Positions 54,489-63,753 are shown, counted from the stretch's first letter. The stretch is DNA of 64,000 nucleotides from Poriferisodalis sp965208895 (GCF_965208895.1 NZ_OZ242363.1:2294001-2358000), one strand, 5' to 3'. Translations and numbers: made by a program. Notes: generated from the letters alone by a model not told the origin.

Positions 54489-55586
54489 CTAGTGTCCTGA
54501 GTGGGGAATTTGTTGCATATATGCGGCCATGGTGTCGAAGATCTCGTCGGCGGTCTTGTGCCAGGTGAACGGTCGGGGGTTGTCGTTCCAGTTTTGGATC
54601 CAGGCGTTGATGGAGTCCTTGAGCTCGGCGACGCTGCGGTGGGTGCCGCGTTTTAGCCATTTGGTGGTGAGTTCTGAGAACCAGCGCTCGACGAGGTTCA
54701 TCCATGAGCTGTAGGTGGGTGTGAAGTGCAGGTGGAAGCGGGGGTGGCGCCCCAGCCAGCGCTTGACGGCGGGGGTCTTGTGGGTGGAGACGTTGTCGAG
54801 CACGATGTGCACGTCGAGGCTGTCGGGGATCTCTTTGTCGATCTGGTTCAAGAAGCTGCGGAACTCCTCGCTTCGGTGGCGGGCTGTCATCGAGGCGATG
54901 ACTTTTCCCGAGGCTGTGTCGAGGGCTGCGAACAGGTCGGTGGTGCCGTGGCGGCGGTAGTCGTGGGTCTGCCTTTGGGGGGTGCCGGGCATCAGCGGAA
55001 GGATCGGCGCGGTGCGGTCGAGCGCCCCGATGCCGGTCTTTTCGTCCACGCACAGCACCACCGCCGCGTCGGGGGGGTTCAGGTACAGGCCCACCACGTC
55101 GCGGACCTTGTCGACGAACTGCGGGTCCGGGGACACCTTGTACTCGTCGAGGAGATGGGGCTTGAGGCCGAACGCGCGCCATATCTGGCTCACCGCGGTC
55201 TGCGAGACGCCTGCCGCCTTGGCCATCGACCGCGTCGACCAGTGCGTCGCGTCCGCCGGGACGGTCTCCAGGGTGCGCACCAGCACGTCCTCGATCACCG
55301 CGTCGGTGATCTTGCGCGGCGGCCCCGGCCGCGGGTCGTCGGCGAGCCCGTCGAGGCGCCGCTCGGCGAACCGGCGGCGCCACTTCGACGCCGTCGCGGG
55401 ATGACAGCCCGCCTCCGCGGCGATCTCCTTGTTCGTCCGGCCGTCCGCGGCGCCCAGCACGATCCGGCACCGCAGCGCCAAAGCCTGCGACGACTTGGGC
55501 CGCCGCGCCCACCGCTCCAAGGTCTCGCGTTCCTCGCTGTCGAGCACCACCTCCACCGCCGGCCGTCCCCGTCGAGCACCCATCAC
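54489..55586 (-). CDS. IS630-family transposase
   Basis: The 365-residue protein has an N-terminal helix-turn-helix (ALRCRIVLGAADGRTNKEIA, then CHPATASKWRRRF). A DDE catalytic core follows with CVDEKTGI, HIVLDNVSTHKTPAV and SSWMNLVERWFSELT, where the Asp, Asp and Glu are all present. The length and motifs look intact, so the element may be active. The stop codon TAG is formed by the last base inside the terminal repeat plus the flanking TA target, so the protein ends PHSGH only because of where the element landed. Confidence 0.93.
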   Translation of the reverse strand: MMGARRGRPAVEVVLDSEERETLERWARRPKSSQALALRCRIVLGAADGRTNKEIAAEAGCHPATASKWRRRFAERRLDGLADDPRPGPPRKITDAVIEDVLVRTLETVPADATHWSTRSMAKAAGVSQTAVSQIWRAFGLKPHLLDEYKVSPDPQFVDKVRDVVGLYLNPPDAAVVLCVDEKTGIGALDRTAPILPLMPGTPQRQTHDYRRHGTTDLFAALDTASGKVIASMTARHRSEEFRSFLNQIDKEIPDSLDVHIVLDNVSTHKTPAVKRWLGRHPRFHLHFTPTYSSWMNLVERWFSELTTKWLKRGTHRSVAELKDSINAWIQNWNDNPRPFTWHKTADEIFDTMAAYMQQIPHSGH

Positions 55587-55662
55587 AGCCTCCGATCATC
55601 GCCGAAGACACCATGATGGCGCACCCAACACTAAAGCGCGACTAATTCCCCACTCGGGACAC
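54492..55662 (-). mobile_element. IS630-family insertion sequence, complete (1171 bp)
   Basis: The ends are inverted repeats of about 19 bases, GTGTCCTGAGTGGGGAATT at 54492 and GTGTCCCGAGTGGGGAATT on the opposite strand from 55662, with one mismatch. Both sides are flanked by TA (54490-54491 and 55663-55664), the 2-bp target duplication of the IS630/Tc1/mariner superfamily. The transposase gene fills the element. Confidence 0.9.
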
Positions 55663-55666
55663 TAGC

Positions 55667-55763
55667 AGGGTGCTGAAAAAGTCGGTTTGGGGGCTGTTGC
55701 CTAACGCAAACCTGCTGGTCAGGGACTTGGGCTTCCCGGCAGACCTGCGTATTTCAGCACCCT
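55667..55763. mobile_element. MITE-like 97-bp element
   Basis: AGGGTGCTGAAAAA at 55667 is repeated inverted as TATTTCAGCACCCT ending at 55763, giving about 12 paired bases. The interior has no gene. CACTAG-like bases flank it on both sides (ACTAG before, ACTAG after). AGGGTGCTGAAAAA is a familiar end of DDE elements, so this is probably a non-autonomous derivative. It lies three bases from the IS630 copy. Confidence 0.6.
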
Positions 55764-55823
55764 ACTAGTGGCTCTGCTCAGCCGCGCAGCCACTCCAGGA
55801 TCGCTGCGGAGCCTGCGAATGAC

Positions 55824-56393
55824 TCAGTCGGCAGCCCTCGGCAGCCCTGCGGCGGTCTCGAGGCGCGCGAGCCTGTCCGTGTGATCGAGCAGTATCGCGG
55901 TGACCTCAGCGAACCCTGCCTGCATCTCAGCGCGCAGGTCGGCCGTCTCAGCACGCAGTTCGGTCCCCTGCTGGGCCATCTCAGCGCGCAGGTCAGTTCG
56001 CAGCTGGGCCGCCTCGGCGCGCAGGTCAGCGCTCTGCTGGGCGATCTCAGCGCGCAGCGACGCTCCGAGACTGTCGATGCGGTCGCTTTGAGCGTCGATG
56101 CGATCATTCTGGGCGTCGATGCGGACGCCGAGCGAGTTGAACTGCCACATCATCAGGCCGATGAGCGCGGCCAGCAGCGTTGTCACCAGCCCGCCGAACA
56201 GGGTGATGACGGCGTTTGACGACAGCTCCCGCCGTACCGCCGCCTGCTCGCCTGCCCCATTGAGCACGCCCGCAGCCGAGGCATCCGTACTGCGGGCGCT
56301 TTCGCCCGCAGCGGTCGAACCGCCGTCGTGTGCGGGGTCACGCTGTTCGGCCGGCGTGGTCATGGCGGCGGTCGTCTCGACAGGAGCGGTCAT
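55824..56393 (-). CDS. Single-pass membrane protein with coiled coil, paralog 3
   Basis: From the ATG at 56393 the product is 189 residues. It has an N-terminal PVETTAAMTTPAEQ stretch like paralog 1, a membrane helix (ITLFGGLVTTLLAALIGLMM), then coiled coil (DAQNDRIDAQSDRIDSLG; LRAEIAQQSADLRAEAAQLR; and so on) and the shared ending LLDHTDRLARLE. The coil differs from paralogs 1 and 2 in having 11-residue-like LRAExAQ repeats. The region upstream to about 56560 is strongly conserved with 42130-42290. It follows the 56618-56980 gene in the same direction, so the two may form an operon. Confidence 0.6.
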   Translation of the reverse strand: MTAPVETTAAMTTPAEQRDPAHDGGSTAAGESARSTDASAAGVLNGAGEQAAVRRELSSNAVITLFGGLVTTLLAALIGLMMWQFNSLGVRIDAQNDRIDAQSDRIDSLGASLRAEIAQQSADLRAEAAQLRTDLRAEMAQQGTELRAETADLRAEMQAGFAEVTAILLDHTDRLARLETAAGLPRAAD

Positions 56394-56617
56394 CAGGCCT
56401 CGCTGTTCGTCGCGGCGCTTGATAGCGCACGTTCGGTTCCTGGTAGGTCGCCGCACAAGCCGGGCAACGAGGCGCGACCCAACATAACCGACCCATCCGG
56501 CGCCCATCAATCGATTTCCCAGCACGAGACCGGCAAGCAAGGCGCTCCGCGGCTCCTGGGCATCTCGTCTTCGCCTGAGACACTGCCGTGCCGCCCGCGT
56601 CGGCACAGTGACTCTGC

Positions 56618-56980
56618 TCAGCCGCGCAGCCACTCCAGGATCGCTGCGGCGACTGCGAACAGCACCACGACCTCCACCGGCAGCGCAAGGGCAATCCTCC
56701 AAGCTCGCCGCCCGGCGTCCTGGCGGTCGGCCTCGCGCGACTCGACAAGCCGGTCGAACTTCTCGTCCACCCGCACAGCAAACGCATCGACCTCGCCTTC
56801 GACACGCCCGAGATCGGCCTTGACCACGCGCCAGTCTTCGTTCACCGCGCGCACGTCGTCCTTGGTGGCCAGCTCCGCTGCCGGCACAGGACTCATGCGC
56901 GACATCACGTACTCCGCGACGGTCGCATCAGCCTGCTCACGCACCCAATCGCAAGCACGGACCCGAACAGCCTCAGACAC
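56618..56980 (-). CDS. DUF1640-like small protein with coiled coil and C-terminal membrane helix
   Basis: The GTG at 56980 gives 120 residues. Helical N-terminus VRACDWVREQADATVAEYVM, then ATKDDVRAVNEDWRVVKADL, a predicted coil VDAFAVRVDEKFDRLVESRE and a C-terminal membrane helix LALPVEVVVLFAVAAAILEW ending LRG. This is the only intact copy of a family present as debris at 41.4, 42.4, 51.2, 51.9, 55.8 and 63.4 kb. The topology (soluble coil plus tail anchor) resembles DUF1640/CCDC90-like proteins. Function unknown; repeated copies suggest selection for diversity or a mobile context. Confidence 0.65.
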   Translation of the reverse strand: MSEAVRVRACDWVREQADATVAEYVMSRMSPVPAAELATKDDVRAVNEDWRVVKADLGRVEGEVDAFAVRVDEKFDRLVESREADRQDAGRRAWRIALALPVEVVVLFAVAAAILEWLRG

Positions 56981-57369
56981 AGCGGTCGGCTAGCGCTCGT
57001 CTCGGTGATGGTGCCCGGCTTGGACTTGCAGGAAACGGCAATGCGCGGCGAACGGCGCCCGTTCGTGGGCTTGCGAATTCGGCACGGACAGCCAGAGCGG
57101 CGATGCACGAACACGCTGGGGAAACAGCGCAAATCGAGGCACCGCTTGCCGGCCACGGGGACACGGCGCCTGCTGTGACCGTCGACGCTCTCGCGTTCCA
57201 CAGGATGATCACCGCATGCGGGGAGACCCGCGAGCTCGCTGCCGAGAACCCGGTGCAGCGCGACCGCGACCTCGTATGGGACCGTCTGGTCGCGCGGTTC
57301 CGCTGGGCGCCATGCAGCCTGCCAAATTGGCGACGATGACAGCCGGCAAGACGCTGGGAGGGGTTCGCG
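56981..57369. other. Intergenic stretch without a supported gene
   Basis: These 389 bases separate the divergent small membrane gene and the large nuclease-like gene and should hold both promoters. Frames on either strand are short or clearly shadows. GGGAGGGG at 57356-57363 is the ribosome-binding site of the following gene. Confidence 0.4.
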
Positions 57370-59862
57370 ATGGCTAACCCGGCTCAGCTCGCGGAGCAGA
57401 TCAAGTTCGCGTTGGCCCAGATACCTGCTGCGAACGCTCAGCATCAGTTCGAGCACATTTGCCGCCATCTGACTCAGCAGTTCATTTGCTCCAATGTGCT
57501 GCCTGCCACCGGACCGGTCTCCGCAGGCGGCGACCAAGGGCGAGACTTCGAGACGTTCCGCAGCTACCTGAGGAGTGAACTCGGCCAGCACGGGGCGTTC
57601 CTGGGACTGGTCAGCGAGGGAACTATCGCGTTCGTTTGCACGACACCAGCTGACCGTGTCGTCGCCAAGGTCAGAAGTGACATCAACACGGTCTGTGGTT
57701 CCGGACATCCAGTTCACGAAGTCCGCGCGTTCACCTTGAGTCCGGTGCCCGTAGGCCGTCGCCACGCACTCGTGGATGAGGTGCGGGAGGCTCACGGCAT
57801 CCGACTTGAGTTCCACGACGTCGAGTCGATTGCTGAACTGCTCGCCCGATCCGAAGGATTCTGGATTGCAGAGCAGTACTTGGCCATTCCCGCCGAACTA
57901 CGACCAGACGCCCCGCCTGACGACGGAGACCTCCCTGAGACTTACCTAGAGCGCCGAGTGCTGTGGCGGGAACGGCGTGTCGAGGATGCCACGCTTGCTG
58001 TGTTCTTGGGCCTGAAGGCGGGGCTGAGGGAATCGGTCTTCAGCGAAGCTGCCCGCAATGACCTGCCGTTCTGGCTGGGGCTCATGCGAGAACTGCTTGC
58101 TCGCCCTGACTTGTCGGCCGAAACCCAGCAGCGTGCGCGCTACGAGCTGATTGGCGCAACGCTGCGAGGGACGGGGGAAATGCGTCTCGTCGACGGTGTA
58201 GCCCGGACCTACCTCGACGATTCGCTGACGGAGACCGAGCCAGCTCGTCTTGACGATGCGTGCACGCTGCTGATGTACGCATGCGGGGCAGCAGTGGGCG
58301 GTGTCACAACGATCCGTTCTGACGATCTCGACCGCTGGAGCGGCGCGCTCGCGCAACGCATCGAGGAACTCGTCCCCAACGAAACGCCGCATAGGCGAGC
58401 GGCACTGTTGTCGGCGCTTGGATTCCTTGGGCTGCATCCGGTCGTGAGCGAGGACGACCTGCCCGAACCGGGGTCCAACCCTGCCGAGATCGATGTCCCG
58501 CCGTGGGCACCGATCGAGTCCACCTTGACTCACGAGTACGAATACCGCGATCCGGTTCGCGCTCTGTCAGCCTTCACCGAGTTGATGGACCGCATTGGAG
58601 AAACGCCGCTGTACCCGCTGCACACGCTCGCGCTCATCATTCAGTTCCAGATGCCGCTTTGGAGCACTCAAGCCGAATGGCGCGAACTTCTGGAACGAGT
58701 CGACAGAGAGACCGCTGATCGCGGAGGCAGGAGCATTGTCGCGGAGCGTGCTCGCGACCGGGCTATGGCGCTCATGGCCGACGATCGAGTCCGTCCGGCT
58801 TTGGAGGAACTGCATCGCGCTCAAGTCGAATGGTGGTCTGGTGACACCCTGCGCGGGTCTGTTCTCGCCGCCCTCACGATTGCTCAGCTGTACCGTGAGC
58901 TGCGCTTGTTCGCAGTGGCGAAAGCGTATGCGCTTGCCGCGGCTGTCACGGCGGCGAACAATTCCGATGACGATCTGGTGGACCTTGCGCCCCGCGGACT
59001 GATGATCGCCGGAAGCTGCGAATTCCTTTCGGGGGCATGGTGCCGTGCGGCCGAACTGTATGACCTGGCTCTCGTCGCTCAGCATGAAGTCGGCAGAGGG
59101 GGAGTCAACCTCGCCGAGGACACGATGGCCCAAGAGGCAATGCGGCACCTTGGCTACATTCTGCTCTGCGCAAAGCACACGAGTCCGGAACTGGCCTCAG
59201 AGATTGAGACTCTCGTCGAGAGAAGCGGCGTATTGGCCCTCATCAGCGAGTTGATTGATGATCGGCCCGAGCGCCACGCAGATTCATGGCAGTCGTTCGG
59301 TGAAGGCCAACTCAGCAATCGGCCCTTCTCAGATACGGGCGACACCAGGTGCATTCGATTCGCGGCGCTCGGAACTTCCTGGACCTTGTTGACCCACAAC
59401 GACGACGCGACTGTCCTGATCGCCGAGAGATTCGCGGCCGGCGTCCAAGCGATGCTCGCAGCACTGGCTCATGAAGACCTCTGCCTAGTCCCGACGGCAA
59501 TCACCGTTCGAATCGAAGTGCGGCAACAGCAAGCACCTGCAACGTCGGAGCGCATCGAGGCTCGGCCCAGCAATGACGGCCGTGAATGGGTGGTGCGGCT
59601 GGCACCGACAGGAGCGGATAGCAGTGCTGACCTGGAATCGGTGCACGCTGATCTATTCGGAGCGCTCTTGGTCATCCTTCGCGAGGCTTCGCTGCTGCCA
59701 GGAGACAACTTTTCTTCCGCCATGGAGCGAGGATTTCAGCGAGGACTCGGGAACCGGCTCATGACGGCAGTTCAGCTCGAACAATTCGTCGACATATTTG
59801 CGGTTGAGCAGCAGAGCGGGTTCGACCGGAGAACAGTGGAAATGCGGCTCTTCGCGCTTTAG
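57370..59862 (+). pseudogene. Large putative nuclease-helical repeat defence protein, 5' part, interrupted by ISL3
   Basis: The ATG has GGGAGGGG six bases upstream. Residues 20-110 look like a restriction-type nuclease domain: QFEHICRHLTQQFICSNVLP, ATGPVSAGGDQGRDFETF and FLGLVSEGTIAFVCTT. The Asp-x-Gly-x-Asp-x-Glu cluster is reminiscent of PD-(D/E)xK enzymes found at the N-terminus of STAND-like effectors. The remainder is helical, TPR-like repeats (for example LYRELRLFAVAKAYALAAAV). The native reading stops at 59845: the ISL3 element inserts after the codon for Met, adding only RLFAL and a stop. The continuation is at 61267-61847 in the same frame, so the intact protein had about 1018 residues. 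Confidence 0.65.
59838..59845. repeat. Target-site duplication, left copy (GGAAATGC)
   Basis: GGAAATGC at 59838-59845 directly precedes the ISL3 terminal repeat and is repeated exactly at 61259-61266, the 8-bp duplication typical of ISL3 insertions. Confidence 0.95.
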
Positions 59863-61258
59863 CGTGGGGTGAGGGTGTCGAGCAGGGTCCAGTCGGGTTT
59901 GCCTGCATACAGCAGGACTCGGATGCGGTAGTGGTCGAAGTTGGTGACGCCGAACGACACTCGCTTGATCAGCTTCGCCAGGTTGTTCGCTGCTTCGGTC
60001 GGCCCGTTGGTGACCTGTGAGCGGTGCCAGTTGGTGATCTGTTCCCGCCAGGTGCGAAGCGTGCGGCCGAGCTTGTTCAGCTCCGGTGAGAATGTGTCGT
60101 CTCGCAGGTCGCGGGACAGCTCGTCGATGGCTTCGAGGGCGACCTCGTGGTCTGGGATCGTGTAGGTCATGCGGAGGGTCTCTTTGGCGTGCCAGGCGTC
60201 GCGGACCTCGCCGTGGGGGTCGCCGGCTGCGAGCAGGCCGCGCAGCTTGGCGTTGCCGCGTTCGGTGACGCGTTCGTGTGCCTTGAGCAGCAGCCGCCGT
60301 ATCCGATACAGCGGGTCGTCTTTGGTGCCGCGTCCGCCGGTGGTCTCGTTCTGGACGCGTCTGCGCACCTGGTCGACGGTGCTGTTGGCGAGCTTGACGA
60401 CATGGAACGGGTCGGCGACCTGGATCGCTTTGGGCAGCGCGTCGGTGAACGCCTTGCGGTACGGGCCTGACAGGTCCATGACTGCCCAGCGCACCCGGGC
60501 TCGCCATCTCGACGTGCGTCCCTGGATCCATCTGGTGGCGCCCTTGGCGCTCTTGCCAGCGACTATGTCGAGCAGCTTGCCTGTGCCGGCGTCCACGATG
60601 GTGGTGCCCCAGTGCTGCTCGCGGTACCGGCCGCGTCGGAACATCAAGATCTCGTCGAGACCCAAAGCGGTCACGCCGTCAATGCGGCCGTCATCGGCTT
60701 CGAGCAGCGCTCGGCCCCAACGCTGCACCGCAGCCATCGCGGTATGCCAGTTGCACCCCAGCTCGGCAGCGATCTCTTTGATCGCGCGTCCCGCACCCGC
60801 CCCGCGAGTCGCCCAGCGAGCAGCCCGGCTGGTCATGCGCCCCCTGGGCGGCGCGATGGCGGGCTGCTGATCGGTGAACGTGCGCACCGCACAGCCCTGA
60901 TGCGGACACAGCCAGCGCTGCTTGCGCCACACCAGCTTCACCGCCCGACCGAACGCCGGCAGATCCGCCAGGCGCACCTCGCTGGCGCCGTGACGATGCA
61001 CCTTGGCGCCGCAGCCCCCACAGCACGGCCGGTCCGTCAGCGCTATCTCGACCTCGAGCGGGCCGCCGCGGCGGCCCCGCACATCGAGCACCGCGACGCC
61101 CGGACCCAGACCGACGATCAGCAACAACGCACGCGTAAGGTCAACAGCCACAGGGATCCTCCCGGATCGGGGTAACAAAGCACCTCCGATTCTGGGGGAT
61201 CCCTCCCTATCCAGCCGGGACCCTCACCGCACTACCCCACGCGGAAACGCGAAGCGCC
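59846..61258 (-). mobile_element. ISL3-family insertion sequence, copy 3, complete (1413 bp)
   Basis: The right end reads GGCTCTTCGCGCTTTAGCG from 59846. The left end read inward from 61258 is GGCGCTTCGCGTTTCCGCG, so the first 25 bases of the ends match at about 21 positions. Perfect 8-bp target duplications flank the element. It inserted into the open reading frame of the large gene at 57370 and runs against its direction. It served here as the reference to define the lesions in copies 1 and 2. Confidence 0.95.
59859..61151 (-). CDS. ISL3-family transposase, intact
   Basis: The GTG at 61151 with GGGAGG upstream, matched in the other two copies, gives 430 residues. A zinc-finger region with CCGGCGAKVHRHG is followed by ADLPAFGRAVKLVW and a second Cys pair (CPHQGC). 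A helix-turn-helix spans KEIAAELGCNWHTAMAAVQR. The DDE core has ALGLDEILMFRRG, VRWAVMDLSGPYRKAF, VADPFHVVKLANS and a final NGPTEAANNLAKLIKRVSFG. No frameshift is seen. The stop TAA lies inside the terminal repeat, 13 bases from the element end, overlapping the stop that truncates the host gene. Confidence 0.95.
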   Translation of the reverse strand: MAVDLTRALLLIVGLGPGVAVLDVRGRRGGPLEVEIALTDRPCCGGCGAKVHRHGASEVRLADLPAFGRAVKLVWRKQRWLCPHQGCAVRTFTDQQPAIAPPRGRMTSRAARWATRGAGAGRAIKEIAAELGCNWHTAMAAVQRWGRALLEADDGRIDGVTALGLDEILMFRRGRYREQHWGTTIVDAGTGKLLDIVAGKSAKGATRWIQGRTSRWRARVRWAVMDLSGPYRKAFTDALPKAIQVADPFHVVKLANSTVDQVRRRVQNETTGGRGTKDDPLYRIRRLLLKAHERVTERGNAKLRGLLAAGDPHGEVRDAWHAKETLRMTYTIPDHEVALEAIDELSRDLRDDTFSPELNKLGRTLRTWREQITNWHRSQVTNGPTEAANNLAKLIKRVSFGVTNFDHYRIRVLLYAGKPDWTLLDTLTPR

Positions 61259-61266
61259 GGAAATGC
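61259..61266. repeat. Target-site duplication, right copy (GGAAATGC)
   Basis: Exact copy of 59838-59845, flanking the other end of ISL3 copy 3. Confidence 0.95.
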
Positions 61267-61847
61267 CCTGGAACTCCCTGGAGGGGACACTCAGCGAACA
61301 TGAAGAGCTTCGATGGCAAGACGGTCCCGGCCCAACCTACTCAAAGCACACAGCGAACGAACTATTGCACTACCGCTATAGGACTGTTCCTCAAAGCCTA
61401 CGAATTACACTCACAAGACTGCTCACTACGCAGCAATTCCCACTGGTCGTGGCACAGCTTCGAAGCGAGGGATGGCTCGATTGGCACATCCTCACAGCCG
61501 TGATGAACATCACGCTGAACTACCGATTGGCGGCGTCCGGGCCTATGCCGCCTTCAGCGGAACGAATGGAGCAGGCGCTGCAGCGGCTTTCTGAGGCGGA
61601 AGGCGCCACCGACGCGCCGGTTCCCCTCGCGGCATTCTCGTACGAGCGCATGAAGGAGACGAGACGAGTCGCGATGCTCTCCGTTGCACGCAACTGGGAC
61701 CTAGAATGCTACCAAGAAACACCGGACATGCCAGGCATCGAGAAGTTTCTTGCAGCTAGGTATGGGTACTGGGATGACGATGTGCCCCATGTGGACCCGT
61801 TCTTTCAGAGTGACGCGTCAAGCGGCTCGCTCATCATCTCATCCTGA
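61263..61847 (+). pseudogene. Large putative nuclease-helical repeat defence protein, 3' part
   Basis: This is the severed C-terminus of the gene starting at 57370. Removing 59846-61258 and one duplication joins codon Met (59842-59844) to PWNSLEGTLSEHEELRW in the same frame. The total of 2476 plus 581 bases is divisible by three. The segment includes WLDWHILTAVMNITLNYRLA and PFFQSDASSGSLIIS. On its own it has no ribosome-binding site, so it is probably not expressed unless read from an IS-borne promoter. Confidence 0.8.
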
Positions 61848-62193
61848 GCGTTTCCCACGCGACGCGATACGACTTGCCCTACCAGCGCGACACAGACTTC
61901 ACAGCGCGGTCCGGACGAGCGTGGGGGACTGTCGGACGCTCCCTCATCTGGATCAGTCTGCTCTGTAGGACCGCACGACAGTTACAGCAGGTGGGCATGC
62001 GGACTGAGATGCACTGCCACCTGTGCAATCGTGGACAAGTCAGCATCTCTTGATGCCGACTTTCGCACCTGTTCTTGTTGCTCCTCGATCCCGATGAATA
62101 TATCCTCTCCGCCTTACTGCCCCCGGCTGATCCCGGTTCGTGTGAGCAGGTCAGATGATGGACCGGATTCTCACTACTCCGGTCGATTGCGGA
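61848..62193. other. Intergenic stretch, possible transposon-end string
   Basis: No supported gene. GGGGGACTGTCGGACGCTCCCT at 61922-61943 (22 bases, two mismatches to the strings at 33762 and 53920) looks like another copy of the recurrent element end. Small frames between 62031 and 62288 lack start signals. Confidence 0.35.
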
Positions 62194-62361
62194 TCAGAAT
62201 GTCTTTCGGGGTTTCCGATATCCCGGTTGACCGCTGCGCGGACGTGGAGCAAACGCGTCTACAGGAATATCACTATCACGCACTTTAGCAACTGGTCTGT
62301 AGCCACCGCGATACTGCACGTAGTTCGGTCGGGGCTGATCCCATTCGCCTCTCTTAGTCAT
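62194..62361 (-). CDS. Small basic protein coupled to the DUF6338-like gene
   Basis: The ATG at 62361 overlaps the stop of the upstream gene by eight bases, indicating coupling. The 55-residue product TKRGEWDQPRPNYVQYRGG, then KVRDSDIPVDAFAPRPRS, is Arg/Pro-rich and hydrophilic. I do not recognise it, but similar short basic proteins often follow DUF6338-type genes in my memory. Confidence 0.45.
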   Translation of the reverse strand: MTKRGEWDQPRPNYVQYRGGYRPVAKVRDSDIPVDAFAPRPRSGQPGYRKPRKTF

Positions 62362-63062
62362 GTCGTGCTCCGTTGTGATCGAAATATGAAATCGGAATGA
62401 ATTCAAGTGTTTCTATTTCGTTCCACCTGACCAGTATACCAGCTCCGTGGCCGCCGCCGACCTTTTCCCACTCACCATGTTGGTCTAGTCGTGGCTGCCC
62501 CTCATCTTGATCGAAATGGAAAGCGGTTGAGATATAGATCTCACGCTCATCACCGCGTCCCGCCGCATACGATCGCCAGATATCCACCGGGTCCAAAAAT
62601 GCCTCCGACCCATCGATCGGACCCTCTAAGTTTGCACCTGACGAGACCGCTGTTCTTATGTTGGAAGAGATAGTCCCAAGATGTCGGGGCATTGCGACTA
62701 CTCGCAAGTATTCTCGTGAAACGTGTGCCGAATCGTTCAAACCTACGGGTCAATCGACCGACAGTGAGACCCGCGATCATACCAAGTAAGCTTGGGATCG
62801 CGACATAGGCTATTGGTACAATGATCATCCATATTGGTAGAGATCTCTGATTACGGAAGTCATCGCCGTAGTTGGAAATCAACCAATACAGTGGACCCGA
62901 TGTGACGACGAGGCACATGCCAGCGATTGCCGCCAGGCGCAGTAACCAGTCTTTCGAGCGACGCGCGTAGAGTTCGTGATACCGCTCGTAACCCCACGCA
63001 GCAAACGCCCCAGGCAGCAGAAGAACGATGAGCACCAACGCGGTATCAGCCAGTTCCGCCAT
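62354..63062 (-). pseudogene. DUF6338-like membrane protein, single frameshift
   Basis: The first 155 residues from 63062 give two or three membrane helices (ALVLIVLLLPGAFAAWGYER; WLLRLAAIAGMCLVVTSGPL; IWMIIVPIAYVAIPSLLGMI), then a soluble block with NAPTSWDYLFQHKNSGLVRC, then RWVGGIFGP. After GGYLA, at about 62573-62578, one extra base breaks the frame. Dropping it restores SYAAGRGDEREIYISTAFHF, then ILVRWNEIETLEFIP, which completes a DUF6338-type C-terminus and ends at 62354. Either a real inactivating mutation or a sequencing error is possible. Confidence 0.6.
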
Positions 63063-63214
63063 ATCCGCACCCTATAGCGTGCGCACCATGGCAACGCTGC
63101 CATGCGCGTTCACTTTTGTCTGGCCCGAATTTGGCGCCTGTTTTGCGTTTGTGCAGGTCAGCGGGGGCTCGGCCGATCGGTGTTTCCACTGCATCGTCTC
63201 GGAATGGCGAGGTG
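63063..63214. other. Short spacer upstream of the DUF6338-like gene
   Basis: Holds the presumptive promoter of the minus-strand DUF6338-like gene. It ends at a transposase remnant. Confidence 0.3.
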
Positions 63215-63403
63215 TCAGCCGATGCGGGCTTTGTCCCAGTGGCGGGTGGGGGTCGAGTCGCAGCAGAGGAACCGCAGATCCATGCTGGTCAGGTCGCACA
63301 GCCGCGAGAACAAGAACTCCTCGGTATCGGCTTTGAGACCGGCGACGACGTCCAAAGCCCGGTAGTACTGCCCCAGCGACGGCGCCTGCCAGCCCTCGGG
63401 CAT
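63215..63403 (-). pseudogene. IS4/IS1634-like transposase fragment
   Basis: The residues PEGWQAPSLGQYYRALDVVA, then ADTEEFLFSRLCDLTSMDLR and CCDSTP, match the segment before the first catalytic Asp of IS1634-type transposases (YYRALDVL..., DLF.LDL..V.FDVTS). It is under 65 residues and stops after RHWDKARIG, so it is a remnant. Confidence 0.6.
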
Positions 63404-63490
63404 CTGTCGCATCGGCCTGCTCACGCATCCAATCGTAAGCACGGACCCGAACAGCCTCAGACACCACGGCCTCCCCGACAACGCAGCGAA
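63404..63490 (-). pseudogene. N-terminal fragment of the small coiled-coil/TM family
   Basis: GEAVVSEAVRVRAYDWMREQ and ADAT repeat the start of the protein at 56618-56980, then the sequence joins the IS4-like remnant. It is the sixth recognisable piece of this family in the window. Confidence 0.6.
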
Positions 63491-63539
63491 CGAAATCAAA
63501 CGCCCACCATACGCCGACCAAGACCAGCATCCAAATATA

Positions 63540-63711
63540 TTTCAGTATTTTTCACTGAATACCAGACGCCAGCCCCGGCCCTGACGGCCCCGGGCGTCTC
63601 GGACACCGCCGGCACGCCCCCGCCCGACGGCGACACGGAAGGCCTGCCCGACCCAGCCCCAGCCTCGGCGTCACCGGCCACAGAAGCGGTCGTGCTCGCG
63701 ACGACTCCCAA
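63540..63711 (-). pseudogene. N-terminal fragment of the heptad-repeat membrane protein family
   Basis: SVAGDAEAGAGSGRPSVSPS, then GGVPAVSETPGAVRAGAGV, parallels the pre-membrane region of paralogs 1 and 2. It is then interrupted (WYSVKNTEIYLD) before the membrane helix. Confidence 0.55.
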
Positions 63712-63753
63712 GCACCGTTGGCGTGTCGAGCGGTGCTGGAACGGTGAATCGGC

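Noticed and set aside
56905..57816. Minus-strand 303-codon frame opposite the large nuclease-like gene
   Set aside because: It lacks motifs and overlaps a well-supported gene start with GGGAGGGG.
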